Below are positions 1 to 11,152 of a stretch of DNA of 64,000 nt, piece after piece; position 1 is the first letter of the stretch; every line of letters begins with the position of its first letter. The stretch lies in assembly GCA_963843805.1 (NCBI GenBank), contig CAWJLY010000008.1:124001-188000 (forward strand), written 5' to 3'. Below the pieces are notes generated by a model. It was not told the DNA's origin. It did not search any database and saw only the letters and a list, made by a program, of their open reading frames with translations. The DNA comes from Ideonella_A sp963843805 (GTDB lineage: Bacteria; Pseudomonadota; Gammaproteobacteria; Burkholderiales; Burkholderiaceae_C). A program made the position numbers and the translations under genes.

Positions 1-437
1 CCGGCCGGTTCGCGCTGCATAGGAATCACGCAGTGCGGCGAACTCGAATGCTGCGATTGCGGTGTTGCTCTTGCGCCAGCCGGCGATGTCGAAACTCTGC
101 CAGGCTCGAGCACGTAGCCGGTCTGGCTCCAGCCGGCGGTCTCGCCGGAGATCACATTGACGCCATCGACCGACAGCACAACCAGTTGGCGGCCCGCTGT
201 GCGATTGGTCAGCCGCAATGCATACCGTGTGCCCGGCGATCCGGCGACATAGCTGCGGCCAGCGTGCCGGTGCACCGGCAAGGTCTGGCCCGACATCGCG
301 ATCGACGATCGACAGGTCGACCGTCGGCGGGCCGCGGCCACGACCTCGCTCGCACAACCCGCGGCGAAGGGCAACAGGCAGAAAATGGCCGACGCCATGA
401 CGACGCGTCGGCGCTGCAGGCTGGGTGACAGTTTCAT
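1..437 (-). CDS. Putative lipoprotein, partial, frame-disrupted
   Basis: The gene runs off the left edge. The reading starts MKLSPSLQRRR, has a hydrophobic stretch and a lipobox-like FAAGC, so export and lipidation are likely. After it comes a compact domain with PPTVDLSIVDRD, QTLPVHRHAGRSYVAG, LVVLSVDGVNVISGE and SFDIAGWRKS, spread over different frames. At least three one-base shifts must be repaired. I recognise the pattern as a conserved hypothetical lipoprotein family of betaproteobacteria; no biochemical function is known to me. It is divergent from zwf. Whether it is a pseudogene or a sequencing problem cannot be told from this alone, but every downstream gene up to 14 kb has the same kind of defect. 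Confidence 0.5.
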   Translation of the reverse strand, partial: MKLSPSLQRRRVVMASAIFCLLPFAAGCASEVVAAARRRSTCRSSIAMSGQTLPVHRHAGRSYVAGSPGTRYALRLTNRTAGRQLVVLSVDGVNVISGETAGWSQTGYVLEPGRVSTSPAGARATPQSQHSSSPHCVIPMQREPA

Positions 438-600
438 GGCGGGCTCCGGTGAGTGGTACCTGCTTGTACGCAGCATGTCGGCAAACGGGGTTGAATCGAT
501 CGGAATTCGATTGCTGATGCCGACATGGGCCCGCAAGCAGGGCCGCGGTAAACTGGCTTCCTTCTTGCTGCAGTCGAACAATTCCAGAAGGGGTGCGAGC

Positions 601-2067
601 GTGGCAAAAATTCCGGCCGGGGTGGGCCCGCGATTTCCGCAGGTCGTCGTGCTGTTCGGCGCCACCGGTGACCTGGCGCGCCGCAAGCTGCTGCCCGGAC
701 TGTTCCACCTGGTCAGCGGCGGCTTCATTCCCGGCTGCCGGATCGTGGGGGTGTCACTCGACGAGATCGGCGTCGATGATTTCCGGGCGCAGGCGCGATC
801 GGCCATCGACGAATTTTTTACCCGCAAGGTCAGCGCCGAAGATTGGCAGGCCTTTGCTGCGACGCTCGATTACCTGCCGTTGTCGGCCGGGCCGGAGGCA
901 TTGAAGTCGGCGGTTGATCGGGCGGAGCAGTCGCTTGGCAGCGAAAACCGGCGGCTGCACTATCTCAGCGTGCCGCCCAACGCAGCGCTTGCCGCGGTGC
1001 AGATGCTGGGTCAGGCCGGGCTGGTCGATCGATCGCGGATCGTGATGGAGAAGCCGTTCGGCACCGATCTGGCCAGCGCGGTCGAGCCTGAACGCGAAGC
1101 TGCACGAGGTGTTCGACGAGCAGCAGATCTACCGCATCGATCACTTCCTTGGCAAGGAGCCGGCGCAGAACATCCTCGCCTTCCGTTTTGCCAACGGCCT
1201 GTTCGAGCCGATCTGGAACCGCAACTTCATCGACCACGTGCAAATCGACGTTCCCGAAACGCTCGGGCTCGGCACACGTGCCGGCTTCTACGAGGCGACC
1301 GGCGCATTTCGCGACATGGTGGTCACCCACCTGTTCCAGATCCTTGCCTTCATGGCGATGGAGCCACCCACCTCGCTGGAACCGGCACCGATCAGCGAAG
1401 AAAAGAACAAGGTCTTTCGCAGCATGCTGCCGATCCGGCCGGCCGACGTGGTGCGCGGCCAATATACCGGCTACCGATCGCAGGAAGGCGTATCGCAGCG
1501 AATCCGAAACCGAAACCTTCATCGCGCTGAAATGCACCATCGACAACTGGCGCTGGGCCGGCGTGCCGTTTTATCTGCGCACCGGCAAACGCCTGGCGGA
1601 GGGCCAGCGCATCATCTCGATCGCCTTTCGCGAACCGCCCAAAAGCATGTTTCCCGCCGGCTCGGGCGTCGGCGCCCAGGGGCCGGATCACCTGACATTC
1701 GATCTGGCCGATGCGTCGAAGATGTCGCTTTCCTTCTATGGCAAGCGGCCCGGCCCCGGCATGCGGCTCGACAAGCTGAGCCTGCAATTCGCGATGCGCG
1801 ATACCGGCCTGATCGGCGACGTGCTCGAGGCCTACGAGCGGTTGATCCTCGATGCGATGCGCGGCGACCGCACGCTTGTTCACCACCGCCGAAGGCATCG
1901 AGCGGCTGTGGCAGGTGTCAACCGAGCTGCTCGAGTCACCGCCGCCGGTGCGCCTGTACGCACCCGGCTCGTGGGGCCCGAACGCCATCCATCAATTGAT
2001 CGCACCTCGCGCCTGGCGGCTGCCGTTCGAGCGGGTCTGGCGCGATCCGAACGGTCAGAGCAGCTGA
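601..2067 (+). CDS. zwf: Glucose-6-phosphate 1-dehydrogenase (frameshifted)
   Basis: Oxidises glucose 6-phosphate to 6-phosphogluconolactone with NAD(P)+, the entry to the Entner-Doudoroff and pentose phosphate routes; cytoplasmic. The GTG start is preceded by AGAAGGGG. Visible motifs are the nucleotide-binding VLFGATGDLARRKLLPG at the N-terminus, EKPFGTDL, and the active-site signature RIDHFLGKEPAQN. The end reads PNAIHQLIAPRAWRLPF. The span gives about 489 residues, the normal length. Three frameshifts are needed, near 1083, 1492 and 1868; at 1083 and 1868 removing one base restores the family sequence. Function is sure at family level; the breaks are probably sequence errors because both motif order and length are intact. 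Confidence 0.88.
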
Positions 2068-2091
2068 TTGGCCGGATTGGGCGCGGCCTGA

Positions 2092-4725
2092 TCAGCCAAC
2101 GCAGGCCGGCAGACGGGACCGGCGTCGGCCGCGCACCCCTGCGGCGAGCCATGTTGCGGATCGGCGTGGCCGCTTCGGCTGCGCGATCACGCAGCGTCGA
2201 AGCCAGCAGCTCGTCGATCATCCCGGCTGCCATCGGACGCGCAAACAGGTAGCCCTGCCCGATGTCGCAACCGAGGGCGCGCAATTCGTCGCGCTGGGCG
2301 GTGGTCTCGATCCCTTCGGCGATCACCTGCTTGCCCAGCGACGTGCCGAGCAGCACGATGGCGCGGATCACGGCAGCCTCTTTCGAGTCGGCCTCCAGAT
2401 TGCGCACGAACGAGCGGTCGATCTTCAGACAATCGAGCGGCAGGCTCGACAAGTGACTGAGCGACGAGTAGCCGGTGCCGAAGTCGTCGATGCTCAGCCC
2501 GACACCGAGCTGGTGCAGTTCTTCGAGGCGGCCGATCGCCGATTCGAGCTGCTCCATCAGGATGTTCTCGGTCAGTTCGATCGACAGGTGCTCTGGCTCG
2601 ACGCGAGCGGCTGACCAGCGCCAGTGCAACCCGCGACACCAGGTTGTGGGTTGCCAGGTCGTTGCCGGCAATGTTGACGTGCATCTTCAAGCCGGCGAAG
2701 CTGGCGTCGAGTCGCTTGCCAGCGTTTCAACTGCGGGCAGGCGCCGTACGCAGCACGAAGTCGGTCAGCTGGATGATCAGGCCCGATTCCTCGGCGATCG
2801 GGATGAAGGCGTCCGGGCGTGATGCCACGCCGAGCTCGGGATGGTACCAGCGCGCCAGCGCCTCGAATCCGCACAGCCGCCCGGACTGCAGGTCGAACAG
2901 CGGCTGGTAGTGCACCGACAGCGCGTTGCTCGGCCAGCGCCCGGCGCAGTTCGCCTTCGATGCGCAGGCGGCTCGCCACCTTCTCGTGCAGCCCGACGTC
3001 GAACACCGCAATAACGCGCCTTGCCGGCAGCCTTCGCCTTGTACATCGCGATGTCGGCGTCGCGCAGCACCGCTTCCGGCGTCGTCGTAGCCGAACGAGC
3101 TGAAGGTGATGCCGATGCTCGCGCTGGTCGTGATCTCGGTGCCGCTGACCTGGAACGGCCGGCACAGCGCCTGCTGCAGCCGCTCGGCGAGCTGGAAGCA
3201 CGAAGTCGGTGCCGCCGCTGGTCCTCGGCGAGGATCGCGAACTCGTCGCCGCCCAGGCGCGCCACCACATCGCCGAGCGCACGTTGCTCCTCGATGCGCC
3301 GCGCGGCCTGGACCAGGAACTCATCGCCGACCCTGTGGCCGAGGCTGTCGTTGATCAGCTTGAAGCGGTCGAAATCGAGAAACATCACGCCGAAGCGGCG
3401 CTGCGGTCGACGACGCGAGCGCACGAGCGCAGCGCGACAGCTGCTCGTTGAAGCGGTGCCGGTTCGGCAGCCCGGTCAGGCCGTCGTGGAAGGCGATGTG
3501 GTGCAGGTCGGCTTCGGCCGCTTGCGCGGCGATGATGTCCTGCAGCTGCAGGATCAGGCACGGTTCGACGAGCCCGGCTCGGAGAAGAAGCTGCCGTTGA
3601 CCGCCACCCAGACCTCGCTGCCGTCGCGATGCATGCAGCGCAGTTCGGCCGACAGGCTTGCTGCTGCTCGCCGGCGATCAGCGGCGCAATCAGATGGCTG
3701 GCCAGCGTGGTCCTGCCGTCGGTCGCGAACGAAGTGGTCGAAGTCGAGCCGGCCGGCCGCTGTCGCTCGGCAGGCCGAGCAGCTCGCGCAGCGCTGCGTT
3801 GGTCTGCCGGATCGTGCCGTCGAGCGAGATCAGCGCCATGCCGATCGACGCATGCGTGAACGCGCTGTGGAAGCGCAGCTCGCTGGCCTGCGAGCTCGAG
3901 CACGTGCTGGCGGGCGCGCTCGGCATTCGGCCGCCTGCGATGCGCGCAGCGCCTCGTCGGCCTCCTTGCGGCGGAAAAAGTAATGGCCGCTGGTCAGCAG
4001 CACCGCGATCACCGGCGCCGCCGCGATCACCGCCGCGTAGCCCGATCTGCCGGAAGCTCAGGTACAGGAAGGTCGCCACCGTCGCGTTGGCCGCATAGGC
4101 CATGCCGAGCCAGCCGAACGAACGCGATCAGCTCGCACCACGCGCAGCGGCTCGCGGCGCTTCAGCCGCGGCACCATCGTGACCAGCAAGCGTGTTGATG
4201 AAGAAATAGGCCAGCGCGAAGCAGATCGCGGCCACCGGCAGCAGGCCGTCGCCGAGCGGGCCCATGCGATCCGAGCGAGCCGCGCAATATCTCCAGCAGC
4301 GAGCCCGGGACGAACAGCGCGATCGCCGCCATCGCCGGGCTGGCGATGCGGCTGGTCCAGCGCTTGGACGTTCGCCACGAGCCGACCAGCGGCCTCGCAC
4401 GCGCAGGCCAGCGTCGCCGCCTCGACACCGCTCAGCAGCAGCAGCAGGAAGATGAAGATCTCGCCGGCGGTGAACGAATTGTTCGACCCGGCAACGCGGA
4501 CCGGCACGAAGCCGGCGAGCATCGCCATCGCGATGCAGAGACCGATCTGCAGCCACAGGTCCTGCGACGCCCCGGCCAGCCGGAAAGCCGACCAGCCGAT
4601 CACGGCCGCTGCCCAGTGGCACGACCGTCCACCAGTAGGCCGGCCGGCCGGTTGTAGTCCGGCATCAGGCGGGCGTGGACATTCCACCAACCCGGCGCGT
4701 GCGCGGCATGAATCATGGTTTGCAT
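2092..4725 (-). CDS. Membrane PAS-GGDEF-EAL protein (frameshifted)
   Basis: Predicted cyclic-di-GMP turnover enzyme. The N-terminus (MQTMIHAAHAP) leads into several hydrophobic segments, for example GEIFIFLLLLLSG and YFFINTLLVTMVP, forming an integral-membrane sensor region of about 8 helices. A PAS domain follows (HASIGMALISLDGTIRQTN), then a GGDEF domain with an intact motif (ARLGGDEFAIL), then an EAL domain with FEALARWYHPE, SIDDFGTGYSSLSHL, LKIDRSFV and VIAEGIET. The full GGDEF and EAL signatures allow both synthesis and hydrolysis. About ten one-base shifts break the reading frame, so residue positions are approximate. The C-terminal end is uncertain: the stop chosen requires one frame change, otherwise the frame runs into the convergent zwf. 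Confidence 0.75.
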
Positions 4726-4755
4726 GGCGTGCGTGGCTGCGCGATCAGATGGCTT

Positions 4756-7028
4756 TCAAGGCTCGCCGAGGACGGTCGGCGCATCCTTGCTGGTCGTGAC
4801 ACCGAGCTGGCCGGTCTCGCTGAGGACCAGACCCTCGCTGAGCACCAGACCCTCGCTGAGCACCAGGCCTTCGCTGAGCACCAGCCCTTCACTGAGGACG
4901 AGTCCTTCGCTGAGCACCAGCCCTTCGCTGAGCACCAGTCCCTCGCTGTTCACGATGTCGCGCGACAAGGTCTTGCCGCTGCCCGAAATGGCCCAGGCGG
5001 ACAAGGTGCTGACCGGTATGAAGACACCGGTGCGGCCGATCAATGAGCTGGTGCCGGCCAGTTTGACCAGGCTCACGAGCTCACGCGTGGCAACAACCTG
5101 GTTGCCGGCCGGCCCTTCGATGAAGGCCATCGGAACACTGCTGGCGCCAACTGCGCCAGTGGCTGCCGGCCAATTGACCATCGTGATGCGGCGCAGCCAC
5201 ACCGTTGACCCATACCAGCGTCGGATCGAAGAACGGCTGGTACTTGGAGAGCAGCGCACTGCCGGTCAGGACGTGGCTGCCACCGGCGAAGATCAGCTGG
5301 CTCCAGGCGATGGTCTGCCCGTTCAGCACCGATACCGGCTTGGGCATTTTCTTGCCCTTGACCAGCATCGTATCCCCCGCCTTCAACGCTGCGAGATCAC
5401 TGCGCAGCGCCGAGGCCAGCTGCATCGCGCCATCGACATTGAGCAAGCCGGCGCCCTGCTGCAGCAGGTTGGCGCCGCTCAGCGGCTGCGCCGAATACTG
5501 CAGCATGGCCTTGATCAGCGGCGGCGTCAGGCCCGGATTGGCCTGCAGCATCAGCGCCACCGCACCGCTGACCACCGGCGCCGCGATCGAGGTGCCGCTC
5601 AGGTTGAACAGCTTCTGCAGGTTCGGCTGGTGCTTGCCGCCGAACGGCAGCGACAATGCCGGATAGGTCAGCGCCAGGTAGTTGTCGGTGTAGCGTGGTC
5701 CTCTTCAGACCCTCGGACCTGCGCACCGACGATGCGGTTGCCCGGCGCCACCAGATCGGGCTTGAGCAGGTTGTCGAAGCGAACCTGGCCACTTGCCGGG
5801 TCGATCGAGGTGCCGCGCGTCGGGCCGCGCGAGCTGAACAGATTGACGCTGTCGTCGTCGCGCGCGACGCGTGCCGCGGCTGTTGGAGGAGCCGACGGTG
5901 ATCACCGACGGCTCGATGCCGGGCGATCCGATCGAGCCGTAGACCTCGCCGCCGGTCGACTTGCCGTAGTTGCCCGCCGCGACGCACCGACCGTGATGCC
6001 GGCCGCCACCGCACTGCGCGCGGCGCGGCACAGCGGATCGGTCAGGTAGCTCTCGGTCGAGTCGGACGCACAGGCTCAGGTTGATGACGCGGATGTTGTA
6101 TCTGCTTCGCGTTCGCAATCACCCAGTCGATGCCGGCAAGGACATCGCCGACCTGGCCGTAGCCGTTGGCGTCGAGCACCTGCACGTCGATCAGCTTGGC
6201 GTTCGGCGCGACGCCGGTCGCATCGATGGATCGGAACCCGCCGCTGCCGGCGGCGATGCTGGCGACGTGCGTGCCATGGCCATATGAATCAGGCGTCGCC
6301 AGCGCGTCGGCGGCAATCGACTGCTCGAGCGTGATCGAGGCGGCGCTGCCCGGCGTCAGCAATGCCGCGACATCGATGCCGACGGTCCAGTCCTTGCCAC
6401 CGACCGCGGTGTCGCCGACCTTCTGCACGTTGACCGCGCGAACGACCCGGCTGCGCCCGGCGGCATCGTTCATGCTGGCGTGGTTCCAGGCAATGCCCGA
6501 ATCGAGCATCGCGATGCCGATGCCGCTGCCGTCGAGCCGGACGATGCCGCTGGCCCCGCGCACCGCCGCGGCGCCGGTGATCAGCTCGAGCTCGCTCTGG
6601 GTTCGCGAGGTGATCCGGTTCGGCGAGATCGACTGCACATCGGGCAGGCTGGCGATCGCGGTGACCTTGTCGAGCGGCAGCAGCGCCGATAGCGCGCTGA
6701 CGGATGTATAGCGGTAGTAGACCGAACCGCCGGCGTCGAGCACGCTGCGGCGCAGGGTGGCCAGATCGGGCTCTCCCGAAGCGGAGACGATCAGCACCTT
6801 GACCAGCGGCCTGCCGGATACCTGCTTGTACCAATTGGTTTTCGGATCAGATGGCTTGGCGATGACCTTCAGCAGGTCGCTGGCAATCTTCGAACCCCCG
6901 GTCGTCTGGGCCGACAGCGGCTGCCACGGCAGGGACAAGGCGATGGTGACCGCCGCGGCCAGCCACCAGGTTGCCCGCCAGATCCGTTGCCTCGACTCGA
7001 TCAGCACCACGTAGAAGTTTCTGGTCAC
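4756..7028 (-). CDS. S8 family subtilisin-like serine protease (frameshifted)
   Basis: Secreted protease. The N-terminus has a signal peptide ending near LSLPWQPLSAQ. A propeptide-like region follows, then the catalytic triad in its usual contexts: Asp in AMLDSGIAW, His in YGHGTHVASIAAG and Ser in LSGTSIAAPVVSGAVALML. The sequence between His and Ser (VINLSL, AAGNYGKSTGG, VITVGSSN, KPDLVAPGN) is complete but split over frames by several one-base shifts between about 5200 and 6110. The C-terminal part is a probable beta-rich domain ending in seven SEGLVL repeats. It is upstream of the GGDEF-EAL gene in the same orientation, 30 bp apart. The substrate is unknown. Confidence 0.8.
4818..4949 (-). 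repeat. 18-bp tandem repeat, about 7 copies
   Basis: Direct repeats of the type CTGAGCACCAGNCCNTCG (plus strand) encode the hexapeptide SEGLVL seven times near the C-terminus of the protease. Copies differ mostly at synonymous positions, so the peptide is kept while the DNA has drifted. The repeat is in frame with the gene, so a change in copy number would not break it. Confidence 0.85.
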
Positions 7029-7322
7029 GATGTTTCTTCTTTCATAGATGGGTCTGCCCTGGGGAACAGGGCCATACCGGTTCGATCAAGCGTTTCGACG
7101 GCTGCCGCCGCCTCCTCTGAGCGGGCGTCGTCAACGTCAATTTCGGATCAATCGAACGCGCCTTGAGGACCTTCTGAGGCTCGGATTCCCTTGGGGACAG
7201 ACCCCCTGGCCCGGGCTGCAAGCCAGGATTCAGCGGACGAGGCAACCTCTGCAGGAGCCGGTCCGTCAGCGGACCCATGGCCCGCGAGCAGCCGCCGGGC
7301 CCCGCTCGCGTCTCGTGCAGGC
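7029..7322. other. Intergenic stretch with an inverted GGGTCTG motif
   Basis: No gene recognised between the protease and the MscS channel. The plus strand has GGGTCTGCCCTGGGG near 7050 and the inverted form CCTTGGGGACAGACCC near 7190, which could pair across about 140 bases. No clean rho-independent terminator is visible. Confidence 0.3.
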
Positions 7323-8489
7323 TCAGCCCGCCGCCTGACGAGCCACGTCGACCGGCCCGGCTGCCGGGGCGGCCGGAGCCGTAGCGGGCGATTCGCCGGA
7401 CCGGCCGGCGCCGTCGGGCTGCAGGTGCACGGTGCGGGTCGGAAACGCGATCTCGGCGCCGTGGCCGGCGATGATCTCGCCGATCTTCAGCAGCACGTCC
7501 TGCTTGACGTCGTGGAACTCGACCCAGACCACCGTCTTGGTGAAGGTGTAGATCATCAGGTCGAGCGACGAGGCGCCGTACTCGTTGAAAGTTGACGATC
7601 AGCGTCGGCGTCGGCATCGATTGCCGGGATGCTGCCGACAGCATCGCCTTGATATCGGCAACGATCGGCGCCACGACTGCGAAATCGTCGTAGCGCAGGC
7701 CGATCGTCGTCTTGATGCGCCGATGGCTCATGCGCGACGGGTTCTCGACCACGATATTGGTGAACAGCGCATTGGGCACATAGATCGGGTTCTTGTTGAA
7801 GCCGCGAATCCGGGTGTGCCGCCAGCTGATGTATTCGACCGTGCCTTCGATCGCCTTGTCGGGCGAGCGGATCCACTCGCCGACGACGAATGGCCGGTCG
7901 AGGTAGATCGTCAGCCCGCCAAAGAAATTGGCGAGCAGATCCTTGGCGGCGAAACCCACCGCGATGCCGCCGACACCGCCCAGCGCCAGCAGGCCGGTGA
8001 TCTGGAAGCCGAGCGTCTGCGCCGTCATCAGCACCGCCACGATCAGCGTCACCAGGCGCGCCAGTTTGCCCAACGCGTCGATGGTGGTGTGGTCGACAAC
8101 CTCGCCCCGCGCTGCCCGCGCGGCAATGATGTTGCGACAGACCTTGCCGATGAAGCGCAGCAGAAACCAGGTCACGCAGACGATCAGCGCCACATCGCGA
8201 AGCGCCAGCACTTCGTCGATGAACGACTCCTCGACCTGGCGTTGCAACACCCGCGCCATGTAGCCCAGCCCGATCACCCACATCGCCGTCAGCAGCGGCC
8301 GGCTGGCCGTTTGCACCAGCGCATCGTCCCAGACGGTGGCCGTGCGTCGCGGTTACTCCGCGCGGCTCGGCGCAGCAGCAGGTGGGCGAGCTGGTTGGGA
8401 GCAATCGTCACCAACGCGATTGCGATCAGCGACGCCACCCACGGCTCGATGCCGATGTGCTGGCTGAGAAAGCTGCTGAGTCGGTTCAT
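7323..8489 (-). CDS. MscS-family mechanosensitive ion channel (frameshifted)
   Basis: Inner-membrane channel that releases solutes on osmotic downshift. The start MNRLSSFLSQHIGIEP is chosen because the upstream reading has no membrane character. Several hydrophobic helices precede the pore-lining signature GGVGGIAVGFAAKDLLANFFGG and the beta-domain start DRPFVVGEWIRSP, both diagnostic for MscS. About 388 residues, longer than E. coli MscS (286), with an Ala/Pro-rich tail. Two one-base insertions break the frame: one near 8345, and an extra A in GAAAG near 7590. It lies 98 bp downstream of the hybrid kinase gene. Confidence 0.85.
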
Positions 8490-8587
8490 GAGAGGCAACT
8501 GTAGCGGGCCGCGTCGCCACGCAGCGGCCGGCGCGCCGGCGACAGCTCGTGCTGAGCGCCGCCCGTCGGCTGCCGCGCGGTCGTTGC

Positions 8588-11139
8588 TCACACGGAAACC
8601 TCGCCCGGTTGCCTGGTGCCGATACGCAACCCGGCAGCGATCCGGCGCTCCAGCGCAGTCAGGGTGGCTGCTGCTTCGGCAATCGCCGCGTGATCATCGG
8701 TGGCCACTGCCACTTCGAGCGCCTTCGACGGCTCGAACAACAGGTCGTAGCCGACGCTGCCGCCACCGCCCTTGATCGCGTGCGCCAGCCGCGCGATCTC
8801 GGGCAAGTCGTCGTGCTCGATGGCGTGGTGGATCTGGCCGATCTGTTGCGCCAACTGCAAGGCGAACCGGTCGGCGATCGGCTTCAGTCGCGGATTGCCG
8901 GCCAGCCGTGAGACGATCGGTGCGTCGACCGTTGTCGAAGCAGCCGCCTCCTTCTGTGCGACCGGCCTGGCAGACGCATCGCCGGCGCTGGCTTCGGCTC
9001 GCTTGCCGCCCAGCCGTACGGCCAGATCGGCCAGCAGGCTGGCGATATCGATCGGCTTGGTCATGAACCCGCTGAAACCCGCTTGCTCGATCTCGTTCTC
9101 GAAACCCTTCATCGCATTGGCCGTCAAGGCGACGATCGGCAAGCTGCACCCCTGCGCCCGCAACGGCGTGTCGCGGCCACACCATCGAGGACCGGCATCT
9201 GCATGTCCATGAAGACAAGATCGACATGGCCTTCGGCGATCCGCTCGATCGCCACCTGGCCGTTCTCGGCTTCGACGACCTGCAGCCCGACCTCTTCGAG
9301 CACGATCCGCAACAGCTGCCGATTCTCGGCACCGTCGTCGACGACGAGTATCCGTGCCGGCGGAAACTGCCAGCGCACGTCATCGGTCAGTGCGTCGACG
9401 CGGGTGGCATGCATGGCCAGTTCGTGCCGCGACAACAGCTGCGCCTCGGCCAGCTCACCGGCATCGAGCCAGACGTGGAAGGTCGTGCCCTGGCCATAGA
9501 CACTGCTGGCGCGGATATCGCCGCCCATCGCGCGGGCGAAGCCGCGGCTGATGGTCAGTCCCAGACCGGTGCCGCCAAAACGCCGCGTGGTCGATGATTC
9601 GGCTTGCACGAAGGGTTCGAATACCGCGTCCAGTTTGTCCGCCGGGATGCCGATTCCCGAATCGGTGACATCGATGCAATAACGCGGCTGCCGGCCTGCC
9701 GCTACCTCTCGATCGAGGCGCATGCAGACTTCGACGCCGCCGCGTTCGGTGAACTTGATCGCGTTGCCGATCAGGTTGGTCAGGATCTGGCGCAGGCGCG
9801 CCGGATCGCCGACGATCGCGGCGGGCAGCGCTGCGGGGAATTTCAGTTCGAGCTTCAGGCCCTTCTCGAGCGCACGAACATTCATCGTCTCGACCACTTC
9901 GTGGGCCACCCGATGCGGTGCGAAGCTGACCTGTCTCGGCCTCGAGCCGCCCGGCTTCGACCTTCGACAGATCGAGGATGTCGTTGATCAGCGTCAGCAG
10001 ATGGCGCCCGCTCGAATGGATGATGTCCAGATGGCGTCCCGCATCGGTCGGCATTGCGCAGCCCGCCGCGCCGCAGCACGTCGGTGAAGCCGAGAATCGC
10101 ATTCATCGGCGTGCGGATCTCATGGCTCATGTTGGCCAGAAACTGGCTCTTCGCCTGGTTGGCGTTGTCGGCCTCGACCTTTGCCGCCTGCAAGGCGACG
10201 CCCCGTTGCTCGAGCTCGGTCACATCCTGCAGGCTGACCAGCACCCCCTGCTGCTTGCCGGTCGGGCCGAGAATCGGCGTGCAGTTGGCGCGAAAGGTCG
10301 ACTGCCGACCCGACACGCCGGTGACCAGCAACTGGACGTTGCGCTGGATCTGCCCTTCGCGTATGGCGATTTCCCACGGCAGCTGTTCGCGCCGCGGCAG
10401 GCTGCCGTCGGCGAAGCACCCAGGCGATGTTCGCAGCCGACTGGCCGATCAATGCATCCGAATCGGTGCCCAGCACGTCGCTCAGCGACTGGTTGGCCAG
10501 CATGATCACGCCATCGGCGTCGAGTACCAGCAACCCTTCGGTCAGCGAGTCGAGCGCATAACGAACCCGGCTCGGAATGGTTCGCGCAGGATCGAGATGG
10601 CGCAGCATTCGCTTGAGGTAGAACATGAACACCAGCACGCCGCAGGCGAACATGAAGGCACTGAGCTGCATCAATGGATCCTGCAGCTCGCCCCACCACT
10701 GGCCCGAGCGCAGCGGCTTGAAGCCGAATTCGATCTCGCCCCACGGCTGCCCCTGCTGCCAGACCGGTACCACCACCTCGCTGTCGGTCGAATGGGTTCG
10801 CGCGCCGGGCACCCATTTGGCCGCATGGCCGTTGATGTCGATCAGCAGCTGACCGCTGTCGGCCCGCACACCGATCGATCGCAGATCCCGGGTGCGGCCC
10901 TGGATCACGCCGAGCAGTGCGCGCAGACCCTCCGGCTGCGACTCGTCGAGCATGCCCGAGGCGATGACGGCGACCGATTGGGCCAGCTCCGACCGATGTT
11001 GCCGCGACTGCGCCTCGCCATCCGGCACCAGGCCGAGATAGGCGGCGACCAGCAACAAGGTGACGGTCAGCGACGCCAGCCCGAGCGCCAGATAGACGCG
11101 GGTCGTCAACCAGCGAAAGATGCGAGGGCGTCTGATCAC
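8588..11139 (-). CDS. Hybrid sensor histidine kinase with REC and HPt (frameshifted)
   Basis: About 850 residues. TM1 is at about 11-35 (TTRVYLALGLASLTVTLLLV), followed by a periplasmic sensor of about 130 residues and TM2 (LSAFMFACGVLVFMFYL). Then come a PAS domain (GLLVLDADGVIMLANQSL), a HisKA domain with MSHEIRTPMNAILGF (phospho-His), an ATPase domain with LIGNAIKFTERGG, DSGIGIP and FGGTGLGLTISR, a receiver with phospho-Asp in LVFMDMQMPVLDG, and a C-terminal HPt with AHAIKGGGGSVG. This is a complete phosphorelay in one chain; no dedicated DNA-binding output lies next to it. At least four one-base shifts (near 9180, 9935, 10040 and 10416) disrupt the frame. It starts 13 bp after the stop of the giant VCBS protein, so they are probably co-transcribed. 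Confidence 0.85.
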
Positions 11140-11152
11140 GGCAGCAATCGAA

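Noticed and set aside
4818..4949. CRISPR-like short repeats
   Set aside because: Continuous 18-bp direct repeats without spacers, in frame and encoding a constant hexapeptide.
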